Source: Psychromonas sp. Urea-02u-13 (GTDB lineage Bacteria; Pseudomonadota; Gammaproteobacteria; Enterobacterales; Psychromonadaceae). From it: a stretch of DNA of 33,971 bases. The notes beneath the pieces are model-generated. The model had not been told where the DNA came from and searched no databases. It saw only the letters and a list, made by a program, of their open reading frames with translations. This document shows, in pieces, positions 1 through 8,143 of the stretch. The DNA is taken from the NCBI RefSeq assembly GCF_002835995.1, contig NZ_PJBZ01000080.1, forward strand, positions 1 to 33,971. The letters run 5' to 3'. The translations under genes were made by a program, and so were the position numbers. Position 1 is the first letter of the stretch; each line of letters starts with the position of its first letter.

Positions 1-48
1 ATCAGATCCTCACTTTGCTAAAAAGTTCAATTTACATCAACATTTATA

Positions 49-1665
49 ATGTTCTGCCGTGGTGATAAAGGCGACCATGGTTTAGCGGGCACAAACGGCG
101 CACAGGGGCAACGCGGCGCAGCAGGTCAAGATGCGACTCGTCCTGTTTATGCGCAAATAACCAGTGCAACTATCGACTTTTCCAATGATGAGTTTACTGC
201 AAATGTGCCGTGTGACGGCTGTGAAAACAATCGATATCTCTGGTTTATTAATAACACCCCAATTTCAAATGGTGATAGTTACATCCTTCAAGAAGAAGAT
301 TATAACAAGTCTATTGCATTAGAAATAACCCCAATGAACGAGAAAGGTATACCCTCCCCTAGAGAGTATGTAGTTAGTTATATAGAAAACATTAAGGTCG
401 ATGCTGTCTATTCAAACAATCTAGCTTTTGCGGCATTAAAATCCAACGGTACCGTCGTTGCATGGGGCCATCCTACAATGGGAGGTAGCTTTAGCGAGGA
501 AAAACGGCTGAAACTGATTAATGTTAGCAGTCTGCACTCAACCGATAATGCTTTTGTGGCATTAAAATCGGACGGCAGCGTCGTTGCATGGGGACTGGAC
601 AGTGACGGAGGAGTTATCAGCGAGGAAATTCAAGCTCAACTTTCTGATGTAGTGAATATATTCTCAACCAACAGCGCTTTTGCCGCATTAAAGAAAGATG
701 GCACAGTTATCTCTTGGGGAAATCCTGTAAATGGAGGCGACAGCAATGCAGTAACCTTTGAAAAAATAGATACCATCTTTTCAAACGACTCTGCTTTTGC
801 AGCCTTAGATGTGGATGGTAATGTATTTACATGGGGAGATGCTGAAAACGGCGGTGATAGTACTGGAATTGATTTAGAAAATATCACCTCTATTGTATCA
901 ACTAAATTGTCTTTTGCTGCATTAAATGAAAGTGGCAAGGTTGTAAGTTGGGGAAAAGTACAGGCGACTAATCCAACATTATCAGAAAATTTAGCAGGTG
1001 CAAAAAAAGTACTGTCGATTCATTCAACCAGTACTCTATTTGCTGCACGAAAAGAGAGTGGTATTATTTCATGGAGTGATAATATCAATGATATCGGTGT
1101 AGCCCCAGTGATTCAAAATGAAGAGAATAAAGGTAATAAAATTGGTAAGGTCTACAGTATTGTTTCAACCGAGTTTGCTTTTGCAGCATTAAGAAAAAAT
1201 CACACTATTGTATTCTGGGGTGATACTTCGTTAACAGAGCAAAAAGTAGAAAATGCAACAAGCCTTTCATCAAGAGGAGGATCTTTTAGTTGGACAAAGT
1301 GGGACGGTACAACTAATTCTGTTGCTACTGCCAATTTAAAAGGACCTTATCCAAACTATAAAAAAACAGATATCAAAAGTATGCATGAGACTAGTGGTGC
1401 TGTGGCGGTATTAAATAATGATGGTACAGTCACAATCGAAGGGAGAATTTATTTTGGTGGTGATGCCTCGCATGTGAGCGATCAACTAAATAATGTTTTG
1501 TCTATTCAGTCAAACAGTAGAGCCTTTGCCGCGTTAAAAGAAGACGGTACTGTTATCACTTGGGGTAGGGATCATCATGGTGGTAATAGTAGCAATACCG
1601 ATATTTCAACTGTAAATGTTGATGTAAAAGAAATTTTTAACACCGTCGGAAGCAGTAGTCAGTAG
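49..1665 (+). CDS. RCC1-like repeat protein with collagen-like N-terminus
   Basis: Probably a beta-propeller surface or binding protein; its function is unknown. Residues 5-28 form eight Gly-X-Y triplets (GDK GDH GLA ...). About residues 31-113 resemble an Ig-like/PKD-like module with a C55-x2-C58 pair and the motif YLWFINN. From about residue 117 to the end there are roughly nine repeats of about 40 residues, each with the core FAALKxDGTVxxWG and often GGDS after it, as in RCC1/BLIP-II-type propellers; the sixth to eighth copies are degenerate. The ATG at 49 is the only usable start, because an in-frame TAA lies at 19-21 and there is no other start codon between them. It has no clear ribosome binding site and no signal peptide or lipobox, although related collagen-like/RCC1 proteins are usually exported. 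The true 5' end may therefore be lost or frameshifted. The repeat family is fairly certain; function and start are not. Confidence 0.75.
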   Translation: MFCRGDKGDHGLAGTNGAQGQRGAAGQDATRPVYAQITSATIDFSNDEFTANVPCDGCENNRYLWFINNTPISNGDSYILQEEDYNKSIALEITPMNEKGIPSPREYVVSYIENIKVDAVYSNNLAFAALKSNGTVVAWGHPTMGGSFSEEKRLKLINVSSLHSTDNAFVALKSDGSVVAWGLDSDGGVISEEIQAQLSDVVNIFSTNSAFAALKKDGTVISWGNPVNGGDSNAVTFEKIDTIFSNDSAFAALDVDGNVFTWGDAENGGDSTGIDLENITSIVSTKLSFAALNESGKVVSWGKVQATNPTLSENLAGAKKVLSIHSTSTLFAARKESGIISWSDNINDIGVAPVIQNEENKGNKIGKVYSIVSTEFAFAALRKNHTIVFWGDTSLTEQKVENATSLSSRGGSFSWTKWDGTTNSVATANLKGPYPNYKKTDIKSMHETSGAVAVLNNDGTVTIEGRIYFGGDASHVSDQLNNVLSIQSNSRAFAALKEDGTVITWGRDHHGGNSSNTDISTVNVDVKEIFNTVGSSSQ

Positions 1666-1714
1666 AACAGTTTAAAATCTTCACTTTATTAACTAACATA
1701 AAGCATACAATATT

Positions 1715-1770
1715 AATGAACAGAAAGTGCTACAAATGCACTATCTGTTCATTGTTACGGCCCTTTTTTA
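1715..1770 (+). terminator. Stem-loop after the RCC1-like gene
   Basis: A 16-base arm (1715-1730) pairs with 1738-1753 with one mismatch around a 7-base loop. A T-rich run follows at about 1764-1770, after the short spacer GTTACGGCCC. It lies 50 bases past the stop at 1665, so it probably ends that transcript. The spacer between stem and T-run is longer than ideal. Confidence 0.5.
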
Positions 1771-1925
1771 TTCCTTTATTGTTAACTCCCCCTTCTTCGT
1801 TTTATATAATTTACCCATTTAGATATAGCGCACTGGATTATTTACGTAAACTGAGTTTTAGTGGTAATAACAAACTACAAGTATAATTAGTGGCTTACTA
1901 GCGCACTTTAGGTTGCTGTTCTTTA

Positions 1926-2735
1926 TTACCCAGCTTTAATGGCAAGTAACTGTTTAGCAAACTGAGCAAAACCATACCCCCCAGGTTCAGTCATCACAAA
2001 TTCTGGATGATGCTGTAGTTTGTCCCAATAATGCTTAATATTCGCAACACCAACACTTTTCGGTAAGGCTGCAAACATAAATTGGTCATTCATCGAATCA
2101 CCGATATAACAGGTTTGTGAGATTATTTCAGCTTTGGATAAACCTTTTTCCTGCAAAAAATTTAATGAGGTTATTTTTTTAGAATGCTCGCCATACCAAC
2201 TGTTAATATGAATTGAGCTTGCTGTTGCATGTGCACCTAACTTATTAATTTTACAAACCACTTGTGCAATAATATCAGGTGCGACAGACTCTCGATTTTG
2301 GCCGATATCAATGGCGACTTCACATAGACGATAAGATTGATCCAGGGTTAAATTAAGATCCGGGTAATCCGCTAAAATATCCATCACTTGTGCTTTCAAT
2401 TTCGCTTGATTTTTCTTAATGGAAGACATGGAAGCGTCCGAGGTTAATGTTAAATATCCCTCTTTTTTCTCCATAATAAATGCCCCATTTTCACCGATAA
2501 CGGCATCAACAGGCCAAAGTTGTGCAATATGATCACACCAACCCGCACAAGCGCCGGTGACTGCCACCACTTTTATCCCTGCTTGTTGTAAATCTGCCAA
2601 CGCGATTAACGTTTCTGGTGGTAATTTCCCTTGCCAAGTTAAGGTATCATCAACATCCGTCAAGACCCACTGCACCGTTTTCCAGTCACTTGTTAAGGTG
2701 TTTTTTTGTTGTTTCTGTTGTTTCTGTTGTTTCAT
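1926..2735 (-). CDS. HAD-IIB family phosphatase, last gene of phn-like operon
   Basis: Cytoplasmic HAD-superfamily phosphohydrolase, likely to release phosphate from a small phosphorylated compound. HAD motif I is DVDDT at 27-31 with nucleophile D27 and acid D29. Motif II is VTG (T60), followed by the GENGAFIM segment typical of subfamily IIB (Cof, sucrose-phosphatase, mannosyl-3-phosphoglycerate phosphatase and archaeal phosphoglycolate phosphatase types). Motif IV is GDSMND. It does not look like PhnX phosphonatase. It follows the second permease gene by 73 bases on the same strand, so it probably acts on the imported ligand; that link is inferred from position. The N-terminus carries a QQK repeat (about residues 2-11) encoded by 9-base tandem repeats. 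An AAGAGA sequence before the ATG supports this start. Confidence 0.8.
   Translation of the reverse strand: MKQQKQQKQQKNTLTSDWKTVQWVLTDVDDTLTWQGKLPPETLIALADLQQAGIKVVAVTGACAGWCDHIAQLWPVDAVIGENGAFIMEKKEGYLTLTSDASMSSIKKNQAKLKAQVMDILADYPDLNLTLDQSYRLCEVAIDIGQNRESVAPDIIAQVVCKINKLGAHATASSIHINSWYGEHSKKITSLNFLQEKGLSKAEIISQTCYIGDSMNDQFMFAALPKSVGVANIKHYWDKLQHHPEFVMTEPGGYGFAQFAKQLLAIKAG
2701..2735 (-). repeat. 9-bp tandem repeat in 5' end of HAD gene
   Basis: On the plus strand the unit TTGTTTCTG recurs about three times directly inside the start of the HAD phosphatase gene. It encodes QQK units in frame. Changes in copy number would add or remove three residues without a frameshift. Confidence 0.7.
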
Positions 2736-2774
2736 TAGATTCTCTTATGCACATAAAGTCAGTTAACAATTTAA

Positions 2775-2801
2775 CCCCATGCGCCGTCAAGCAACATGGG
2801 G
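2775..2801 (-). other. Hairpin between phnE2 and HAD gene
   Basis: CCCCATG (2775-2781) and CATGGGG (2795-2801) form a perfect 7-bp stem with a 13-base loop, eight bases after the stop of the second permease gene. No U-run follows on the minus strand, so it may be a processing or stability element or a weak attenuator rather than a full terminator. Confidence 0.35.
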
Positions 2802-2808
2802 CTAAAGA

Positions 2809-3612
2809 CTATATCAATCGTTTACGAATCTGAATGGCCACGACTTCAGCAACAATAACCACTGCAAAGATACTCACTAGCACCATCGCCACTTTTTGCC
2901 ATTGAAATAAATTTTGCGCATCATTAAGCACAACACCTATACCACCTGCCCCTACTAAACCTAATACCGCGGACTCACGCACATTAATATCCCATCGGAA
3001 TAACACTATAGAATAAAAAGCAGGCATCACCTGTGGCCAATAACCTTTGACTAAAATGCTGCCCCACGGTGCACCAGTGGCTTTTAACGCCTCAATGGTG
3101 CCCATATTCACTTCCGCTAATGCCTCAGATAATAACTTACCCACAAAACCAATACTGCGAATTGCAATGGCCATGATGCCTGCAATAACCCCAGGTCCAA
3201 ATAAGGCAATAAATAACAAAGCCCAGACTAAAGAGTTAATAGAACGCGTTGATACTAAAAAGAATTGTGAAATCCAGTTCAGTCCCTTATTCGGCGTTAT
3301 ATTATTTGCATTTAATAAGGCTAAAGGCACTGCAAAAATTAACGTGATTAGCGTGCCTAATGTCGCGATATGTAATGTTTCAATTAATGCAGCATGGATA
3401 GTGGTTGGATAATAGGCATAATCCAGTGGTGTCATGCGATCAAACATATCCATCAGTTGCTCAGGCGCATCGTATAAAAACTCTTGAATCACTTCGACAC
3501 TTTGCCAAGACCAGATCAATGACATCACAATAATAAGATACACACTAAAGCGCGATAATCTTTCTTTTAACGTAAACCTTGTCCACTCTGAATCGATACT
3601 TAACGTTGTCAT
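2809..3612 (-). CDS. phnE: PhnE-like ABC importer permease (second copy)
   Basis: Inner-membrane permease of a phosphonate/phosphate-ester type ABC importer. It has about six hydrophobic segments and a BPD_transp_1-type cytoplasmic loop with the signature EALKATGA (in the segment beginning EALAEVNMGTIEALKATGA) that contacts the ATPase. The C-terminal GLVGAGGIGVVLN motif is typical of PhnE. The length of 267 residues is normal. The ATG overlaps the stop of the upstream permease gene by one base (TAATG), which suggests translational coupling and a heterodimeric channel with the preceding gene product. The family is confident; substrate specificity cannot be read from the sequence. Confidence 0.9.
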   Translation of the reverse strand: MTTLSIDSEWTRFTLKERLSRFSVYLIIVMSLIWSWQSVEVIQEFLYDAPEQLMDMFDRMTPLDYAYYPTTIHAALIETLHIATLGTLITLIFAVPLALLNANNITPNKGLNWISQFFLVSTRSINSLVWALLFIALFGPGVIAGIMAIAIRSIGFVGKLLSEALAEVNMGTIEALKATGAPWGSILVKGYWPQVMPAFYSIVLFRWDINVRESAVLGLVGAGGIGVVLNDAQNLFQWQKVAMVLVSIFAVVIVAEVVAIQIRKRLI

Positions 3613-4409
3613 TAGAAAATCCTCCTAACTATGTTTGAGAGCATTTCGCCAACCAGAATAATGGCGATAATAGTAAGTAAAATGGCGGCAACAAAATCAT
3701 AATCAAATCGTTGGAATGCCGAGAATAACGTGCCACCTAAGCCACCTGCGCCAACGATGCCAACCATGGTTGAGTTTCTTAAATTTGAATCTAATTGGTA
3801 GCTAGCAAACCCGATAAAGCGCGTAAACACCTGTGGCATAACCGCATAAATAATCACGCTAAAAAAACTAGCCCCAGTTGCCTTGATAGCTTCAACAGGA
3901 TTAAAAGAAATTTCCTCAATCGCTTCAGCAAATAATTTGGCAATAAAACCAATTGAAGCAACGATTAACGTTAATATGCCTGCGAGTGCACCAAAGCCCA
4001 CAGCTTTAACAAAAATAATCGCGATAATCACCGGATGAAACGACCGACATAGCGCAATGAAAGCACGCACTGGCCCAGTGATAAAAATAGGCATCATATT
4101 ACGGGCGGCTAATAAGCCGATAAACAGTGAAATAACAATGCCAAAAAAGCTCGAAATAATCGCAATTTGCAAACTTTCAGCCACACCACTGACTAACAAA
4201 CTGACGCGCGAGAAATCAGGCGGAAACATTCTAGAAAGTAGACGTTCGCTCTCACCAAACCCGAGTAATATACGATCGAGTGTTAGCCCTAACGCACTCA
4301 CGCTGTAAAATATATAAGCTGCAATCACCAACCAGATAAGACGGTTTGTTAATGAGGTTTTAAACGGGTTTAATTCATTGGTATTTTTTGTATTGGTTAT
4401 TCCATCCAT
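3612..4409 (-). CDS. phnE: PhnE-like ABC importer permease (first copy)
   Basis: Permease subunit paired with the next gene. Of 265 residues, the first hydrophobic segment is at about 24-45. The EAA-type loop reads [18 protein letters not shown], and the [13 protein letters not shown] segment near the C-terminus matches the equivalent segment of the second copy. The gene overlaps the end of phnC by 13 bases and meets the second permease in TAATG, so phnC-phnE-phnE are translated as one tight unit. Two non-identical permeases are common in marine phn-like clusters. Confidence 0.9.
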   Translation of the reverse strand: MDGITNTKNTNELNPFKTSLTNRLIWLVIAAYIFYSVSALGLTLDRILLGFGESERLLSRMFPPDFSRVSLLVSGVAESLQIAIISSFFGIVISLFIGLLAARNMMPIFITGPVRAFIALCRSFHPVIIAIIFVKAVGFGALAGILTLIVASIGFIAKLFAEAIEEISFNPVEAIKATGASFFSVIIYAVMPQVFTRFIGFASYQLDSNLRNSTMVGIVGAGGLGGTLFSAFQRFDYDFVAAILLTIIAIILVGEMLSNIVRRIF

Positions 4410-5167
4410 GATTCACCTCCATAAATAACCTTAAGGTCGTCTTCGGTAATATCTTCAGGCGAGCCATCGTAATGTACTTTGCCATTCGCCATGCCGATGA
4501 TCCTTTTGGCATAACGCTTAGCGAGATTAACGTCATGGATATTCAGTAAAACGGGAATATCATTACGTTGCGCAAAGGTTTCCATTAGCTCCATAATCTC
4601 AACCGCTGTTTTTGGGTCCAGTGACGACGTCGGCTCATCGGCCAATAACAAATAAGGCCCCTGCATAACGGCTCTGGCAATACCGACTCGTTGTCGTTGT
4701 CCGCCTGATAAACCATCTGCACGTTGATTGGCAAATTCAGTTAATCCGACTAACTCCAATAATTCAAAGGCTTGCTTTAAATCCTCTGGTTTATAGTTTC
4801 TGCGCCATGCATCCCATGAACTCATAAAACCTAAACGTCCACTTAATACATTTTCTAAAACAGTGAGTCGTTCAACCAGATTATATTCCTGAAACACCAT
4901 GCCGATATGTCGGCGAATTTTGCGTAGAGCCGTGCCTTTCAATTTGGTTAAATCTTCACCATCAAACAGTATTTCACCCTCATGAGGATCATTTAAACGA
5001 TTAATACATTTCAGAAGTGTACTTTTCCCGGTGCCCGATGGGCCAATGATGGCAACAATCCCAGATTCATTGATATCGATATTAATGCCTTTAAGCACCG
5101 GCTTGCCAACAACGTATTCGTGATGGAGATTGTTAATCTTAATTGCGTTTGAACTTGTAGAGCCCAT
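4397..5167 (-). CDS. phnC: PhnC-like ABC importer ATPase
   Basis: ATP-binding subunit that powers the importer at the cytoplasmic face of the inner membrane. Walker A is GPSGTGKST (about 42-50), the Q-loop is [18 protein letters not shown], the ABC signature is [14 protein letters not shown], Walker B is [12 protein letters not shown] and the switch histidine lies in [10 protein letters not shown]. The length of 256 residues is typical for PhnC. A good ribosome binding site (AAGGAA) precedes the ATG. The gene follows phnD by 88 bases; this gap contains two copies of the 8-mer TGCCGACA (5205-5212 and 5220-5227) on the plus strand. That fits the usual higher expression of the binding protein than of the rest, but no clear hairpin is visible. 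Confidence 0.92.
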   Translation of the reverse strand: MGSTSSNAIKINNLHHEYVVGKPVLKGINIDINESGIVAIIGPSGTGKSTLLKCINRLNDPHEGEILFDGEDLTKLKGTALRKIRRHIGMVFQEYNLVERLTVLENVLSGRLGFMSSWDAWRRNYKPEDLKQAFELLELVGLTEFANQRADGLSGGQRQRVGIARAVMQGPYLLLADEPTSSLDPKTAVEIMELMETFAQRNDIPVLLNIHDVNLAKRYAKRIIGMANGKVHYDGSPEDITEDDLKVIYGGESWME

Positions 5168-5255
5168 GATGACTATTCCTTGTATCTGCTAAATATTCAG
5201 TAGATGCCGACAGTAAAAGTGCCGACACCTAAACTTATTTTTTTTATTATTATTC

Positions 5256-6293
5256 TTATGATTTTTTATCTGTAGCTAATGCAGCTGCCTGTTTGGCCGC
5301 TTTTTTAGCAGCTGCTTTTTGTGCTAACTTTTGTAAACCAGCTTTTGTATAAGCAGTACCCGTTGTATGAGCGATATCGCGGATCACACCCCATTCTTCT
5401 TTATAAGTAATAGGTGCAAATCTGTCCGCGCCTTTGAAGGTGGCGCTCATTTCAGGCGTAAAGCGGTACGTTGAAAACGCTTCTTTGATTTTTTTAACTA
5501 AATCAGGGTGTAGGTCATTAGCATAACCAAAAGCGGAGGTTGGAAATTTTGGGCTACGATAAATAATTTGAAGGTTGTTATCATCAACACGACCTGCAGA
5601 AACCATGCGATCATAAACATCAGAAGCAACAGGGGCAGCATCATAATCCCCGTTGTAGACACCTAAGATTGATTGGTCATGCTTACCAGAGTAAAGCACT
5701 TTATAATCTTTATCCGGCACGATACCTTGAGGTGGAAATAAAGCACGAGGCGCTAAATTACCAGAATTTGAAGAGGCAGAAGTATGTGCTACTTTTTTCC
5801 CTTTAAGATCTAACATTTCATTAATACCACTGTCTTTTCTAGTGATAGTAATAAGGTTATATCCCTGAAAACCTTCCGCCGTGCCTTTAACTGCAATAGG
5901 AACATAACCGGCTAAATTAACGGCATACCCAGTTGGGCCCGTCGAAAATCCCGCAATATGTAAACGACCTGAACGCATTGCTTCAACTTGCGCAGAGTTA
6001 GAATGCACTGTGTAATAAACAACACGTTTACCCGTGACTTTACTTAAATGTTCCTGAAAGTTTTTAAAAGCATCTTTGTAAACGGCAGGATCTTCAACGG
6101 GCGTATAAGTGAAAACTAATGTGCTAGGATCACGCCATTGTTCTGGGTCTTTAGGCGAATCAGCGACCAAATCATTATTTTCATCACAATATCTATCATC
6201 AAGTACACCGCGATTTTTACATTCATCAGCGAATGCAATCGTCGGCAGAGATAATGCACTTGCAATAATTAATCCTTTGTATAATTTGTTCAT
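5256..6293 (-). CDS. phnD: PhnD-like periplasmic binding protein
   Basis: Periplasmic solute-binding protein (COG3221, phosphate/phosphite/phosphonate type) that delivers ligand to PhnC/PhnE. A Sec signal peptide covers residues 1-22, with likely cleavage after AFA. Mature features are an N-terminal pair of Cys (in ADECKNRG and RYCDENND) that could form a disulfide, the VFTYTPVEDPAVY strand, the FSTGPTGYAVN segment, and SNSGNLAPRALFP, which fits the ligand-binding serine/threonine region. The last 30 or so residues are an unusual Ala/Lys-rich tail (KAAAKKAAKQAAA). A strong AAGGAAG site precedes the ATG. It is the first gene of the operon, about 40 bases downstream of the predicted sigma-54 start site. 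The ligand is unknown: phosphonate, phosphite or a phosphate ester. Confidence 0.9.
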   Translation of the reverse strand: MNKLYKGLIIASALSLPTIAFADECKNRGVLDDRYCDENNDLVADSPKDPEQWRDPSTLVFTYTPVEDPAVYKDAFKNFQEHLSKVTGKRVVYYTVHSNSAQVEAMRSGRLHIAGFSTGPTGYAVNLAGYVPIAVKGTAEGFQGYNLITITRKDSGINEMLDLKGKKVAHTSASSNSGNLAPRALFPPQGIVPDKDYKVLYSGKHDQSILGVYNGDYDAAPVASDVYDRMVSAGRVDDNNLQIIYRSPKFPTSAFGYANDLHPDLVKKIKEAFSTYRFTPEMSATFKGADRFAPITYKEEWGVIRDIAHTTGTAYTKAGLQKLAQKAAAKKAAKQAAALATDKKS

Positions 6294-6343
6294 TTTACTT
6301 CCTTTTTATTATGGGTTTGTCATTGATCTATCAACCTCTATAG

Positions 6344-6360
6344 AGCAACTCTCGTACCAA
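6344..6360 (-). promoter_or_regulatory. Sigma-54 (-24/-12) promoter of the phnD operon
   Basis: Read on the minus strand the sequence is TTGGTACGAGAGTTGCT. It fits YTGGCACGNNNNTTGCW with a single change (T for C in the -24 box) and keeps the invariant GG and GC at correct spacing. The start point would lie near 6333, leaving a leader of about 40 bases with a strong ribosome binding site before phnD. A sigma-54-type activator is encoded immediately upstream. Confidence 0.8.
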
Positions 6361-6378
6361 GAACAATAAAAATATAAC

Positions 6379-6391
6379 AATCAATAAGTTA
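6379..6391 (+). promoter_or_regulatory. IHF consensus site between activator site and promoter
   Basis: AATCAATAAGTTA matches WATCAANNNNTTR exactly. It lies in AT-rich DNA between the sigma-54 promoter and the upstream dyad, the usual place for an IHF bend that brings the activator to the polymerase. Confidence 0.55.
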
Positions 6392-6430
6392 ACTAATAAA
6401 CAAGAAAAACGAACAAGACATTTGAGTCAA

Positions 6431-6456
6431 TTAAGTCATTTAAATTAACGACTTAA
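6431..6456 (-). promoter_or_regulatory. Dyad: likely enhancer site for the response regulator
   Basis: TTAAGTC-N12-GACTTAA is a perfect 7-bp inverted repeat centred about 100 bases upstream of the sigma-54 -12 element. A further half-site-like GAGTCAA lies at 6424-6430. Position, symmetry and neighbouring gene fit an upstream activating sequence for the adjacent sigma-54 regulator. Binding itself is inferred. Confidence 0.55.
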
Positions 6457-6724
6457 AACAGCTAAAAGGGTCATTTCTGTCCTTTATGTTAGCCTCGATA
6501 TTGGGGCTGATTCTGCTAATGACTTCGATAATAGTATTAGATAATCCCCTTCATTACCGCTTAACATCAACGCTTTTGTCGGAAGCTAATCGGCAGGCTC
6601 TGTCAGTGAAAAGTTTGTCCATCGATACTTCTCCGCCTTTCGCGCAGAAAGGCGTTAATGCAGGTAATATTTAAACAATATGGGGTACTTGGGGGGGATG
6701 AGTGAAGAAAAACACTTATTTAAT

Positions 6725-6785
6725 CGTTACTTCAAGATGTAAAATAAACAACTTGAAGTAACGGGCTATCAATATGATTTAGCCC
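6725..6785 (-). terminator. Paired stem-loops after the response regulator gene
   Basis: GGGCTA (6763-6768) pairs with TAGCCC (6780-6785) right at the stop codon. Beyond it, CGTTACTTCAAG (6725-6736) and CTTGAAGTAACG (6752-6763) form a perfect 12-bp stem with a 15-base loop. On the minus strand a modest T-rich stretch follows. They probably end the two-component transcript and insulate it from the sigma-54 operon. Confidence 0.45.
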
Positions 6786-8143
6786 TATTTAACTTTCACT
6801 CTAAAGTCTGATTTATTAATATTATATTTTTTTAATTTGCGATAGAGCGTTTTTCTCGGCAGGTTTAACTGCTCAGAAGAAACATTAATATTACCTTCTG
6901 ATTTTGCTAAGGCTTCCGATAATACGGCTTTTTCATAACCTTCCATTTGTAAGTCAAAATCAAAACCTTCGTCAGTATTTTCCGGCATCGTGTTTTGTAG
7001 GTTAAAACCTTGTCCATCAATACCTAATACAAACCTATCGGCAACATTTCTCAATTCACGGGTATTACCGGGCCAATCGTGCATGTTCAGAGCTAATAAT
7101 TGTTCACACAAAAGAACCGGAGGCTGGGCTTGAAATTTTTGACAGGATTTTTGTACAAAGTGACAAAATAGTGGATGCACATCTTCAATGCGCTTGTTCA
7201 ATTTGGGTATATTAATACTGGCAACGTTTAATCGGTAAAACAGATCTTTCCTAAAGGCGCCTTGATCGCTCAATGCCTCTAGGTTGGCTTTACTGGCGGC
7301 AATCACCACAATATTAACAGGAATCAGTTTATTCCCGCCGACACGCTCAACCACCCTTTCCTGCAGTACACGTAATAATTTTATTTGCACGCCGATGGGC
7401 ATGCTCTCGATTTCATCTAGAAAAAGCGTGCCATTATTTGCGAGCTCTATTTTACCGATGCGTTTCTTACTGGCATTGGTAAATGAGCCTAATTCGTGAC
7501 CAAATAACTCACTTTCAATAATACTCTCGGTCATACCACCACAGTTAATGGCGACAAAGGCTTGATCTCTTCGCTGGCTAAATTGATGCAAGGCATTAGC
7601 AACCACTTCTTTTCCTGTGCCGGTATCACCATTAATAATGGTATCAACCCCGGTTTGTGCTAACAGTAATATTTTTTGTCTTATCTGCTCTATGCTCTTT
7701 GATTCGCCAATCACAAACTCTTCAATAGTAGGCGATTTATTATTATCCAAAGCGCAGCCCGGTATTTCTAATGTACGCCTAGCAAAGGCTTCATTTAATT
7801 TTATGATTAAATTTGACGGCACCATCGGTTTTTCTAAAAAATCATAAGCGCCATTCTTTATCGCTTGCGTCGCCATCGGGATATCACCATGCCCGCTCAT
7901 CAATAAAACAGGTAAGCCTGGTACGCGTTTTTTAATGGCATCAAGCAGTGTTAGACCATCAATATGAGGCATTTTAACATCACATAAAACAATGCAATAA
8001 CTATCAGGTCTTAAGGATTTTAACGCAGCTTTAGGGTCCGTAAATGGCAATACTTCAAAGCCTTCTAGCTCAAGCATTTCGGTTAACGCTTCAATGACGT
8101 CGATTTCATCATCGATTAATACCACTGTTTTAGGTTTATTCAT
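6785..8143 (-). CDS. Sigma-54-dependent response regulator (DctD/PgtA-like)
   Basis: NtrC-family activator of sigma-54 promoters, partner of the kinase gene it overlaps by 8 bases. The receiver (about 5-120) has acidic residues D11/D12, phosphoacceptor D55 and lysine in FLEKP (105). The AAA+ domain has Walker A GDTGTGKE (172-179), Walker B GTLFLDE (238-244) and the arginine-finger region FRKDLFYRLN. A Fis-type HTH occupies about 415-440. The sigma-54 contact loop, normally GAFTGA, reads GSFTNA (219-224). The length of 452 residues is normal. The nearest named relatives by layout are DctD and PgtA. Because it sits just upstream of a sigma-54 promoter serving an importer operon, that operon is its likely target; this is inferred. 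Confidence 0.88.
   Translation of the reverse strand: MNKPKTVVLIDDEIDVIEALTEMLELEGFEVLPFTDPKAALKSLRPDSYCIVLCDVKMPHIDGLTLLDAIKKRVPGLPVLLMSGHGDIPMATQAIKNGAYDFLEKPMVPSNLIIKLNEAFARRTLEIPGCALDNNKSPTIEEFVIGESKSIEQIRQKILLLAQTGVDTIINGDTGTGKEVVANALHQFSQRRDQAFVAINCGGMTESIIESELFGHELGSFTNASKKRIGKIELANNGTLFLDEIESMPIGVQIKLLRVLQERVVERVGGNKLIPVNIVVIAASKANLEALSDQGAFRKDLFYRLNVASINIPKLNKRIEDVHPLFCHFVQKSCQKFQAQPPVLLCEQLLALNMHDWPGNTRELRNVADRFVLGIDGQGFNLQNTMPENTDEGFDFDLQMEGYEKAVLSEALAKSEGNINVSSEQLNLPRKTLYRKLKKYNINKSDFRVKVK

Larger units (their letters stand above)
6294..6784. other. Regulatory gap between response regulator and phnD
   Basis: This 491-base gap holds the sigma-54 promoter, IHF site and dyad listed separately. 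It also holds a hairpin at 6634-6654 (CGCCTTTC / GAAAGGCG, 5-base loop) and the inverted repeat at 6725-6763. A 62-codon plus-strand reading frame (6486-6674) has no ribosome binding site, and I do not consider it a gene. Confidence 0.5.

Noticed and set aside
1926-2735. HAD gene as phosphonoacetaldehyde hydrolase (phnX)
   Set aside because: It has subfamily IIB motifs (DVDDT, GENGA, GDSMND) and no PhnX-type Schiff-base lysine cap that I can identify.
6486-6674. 62-codon plus-strand frame with a hydrophobic start between the response regulator and phnD
   Set aside because: It has no ribosome binding site, no recognisable homology, and lies in a regulatory gap; a hairpin falls inside it.
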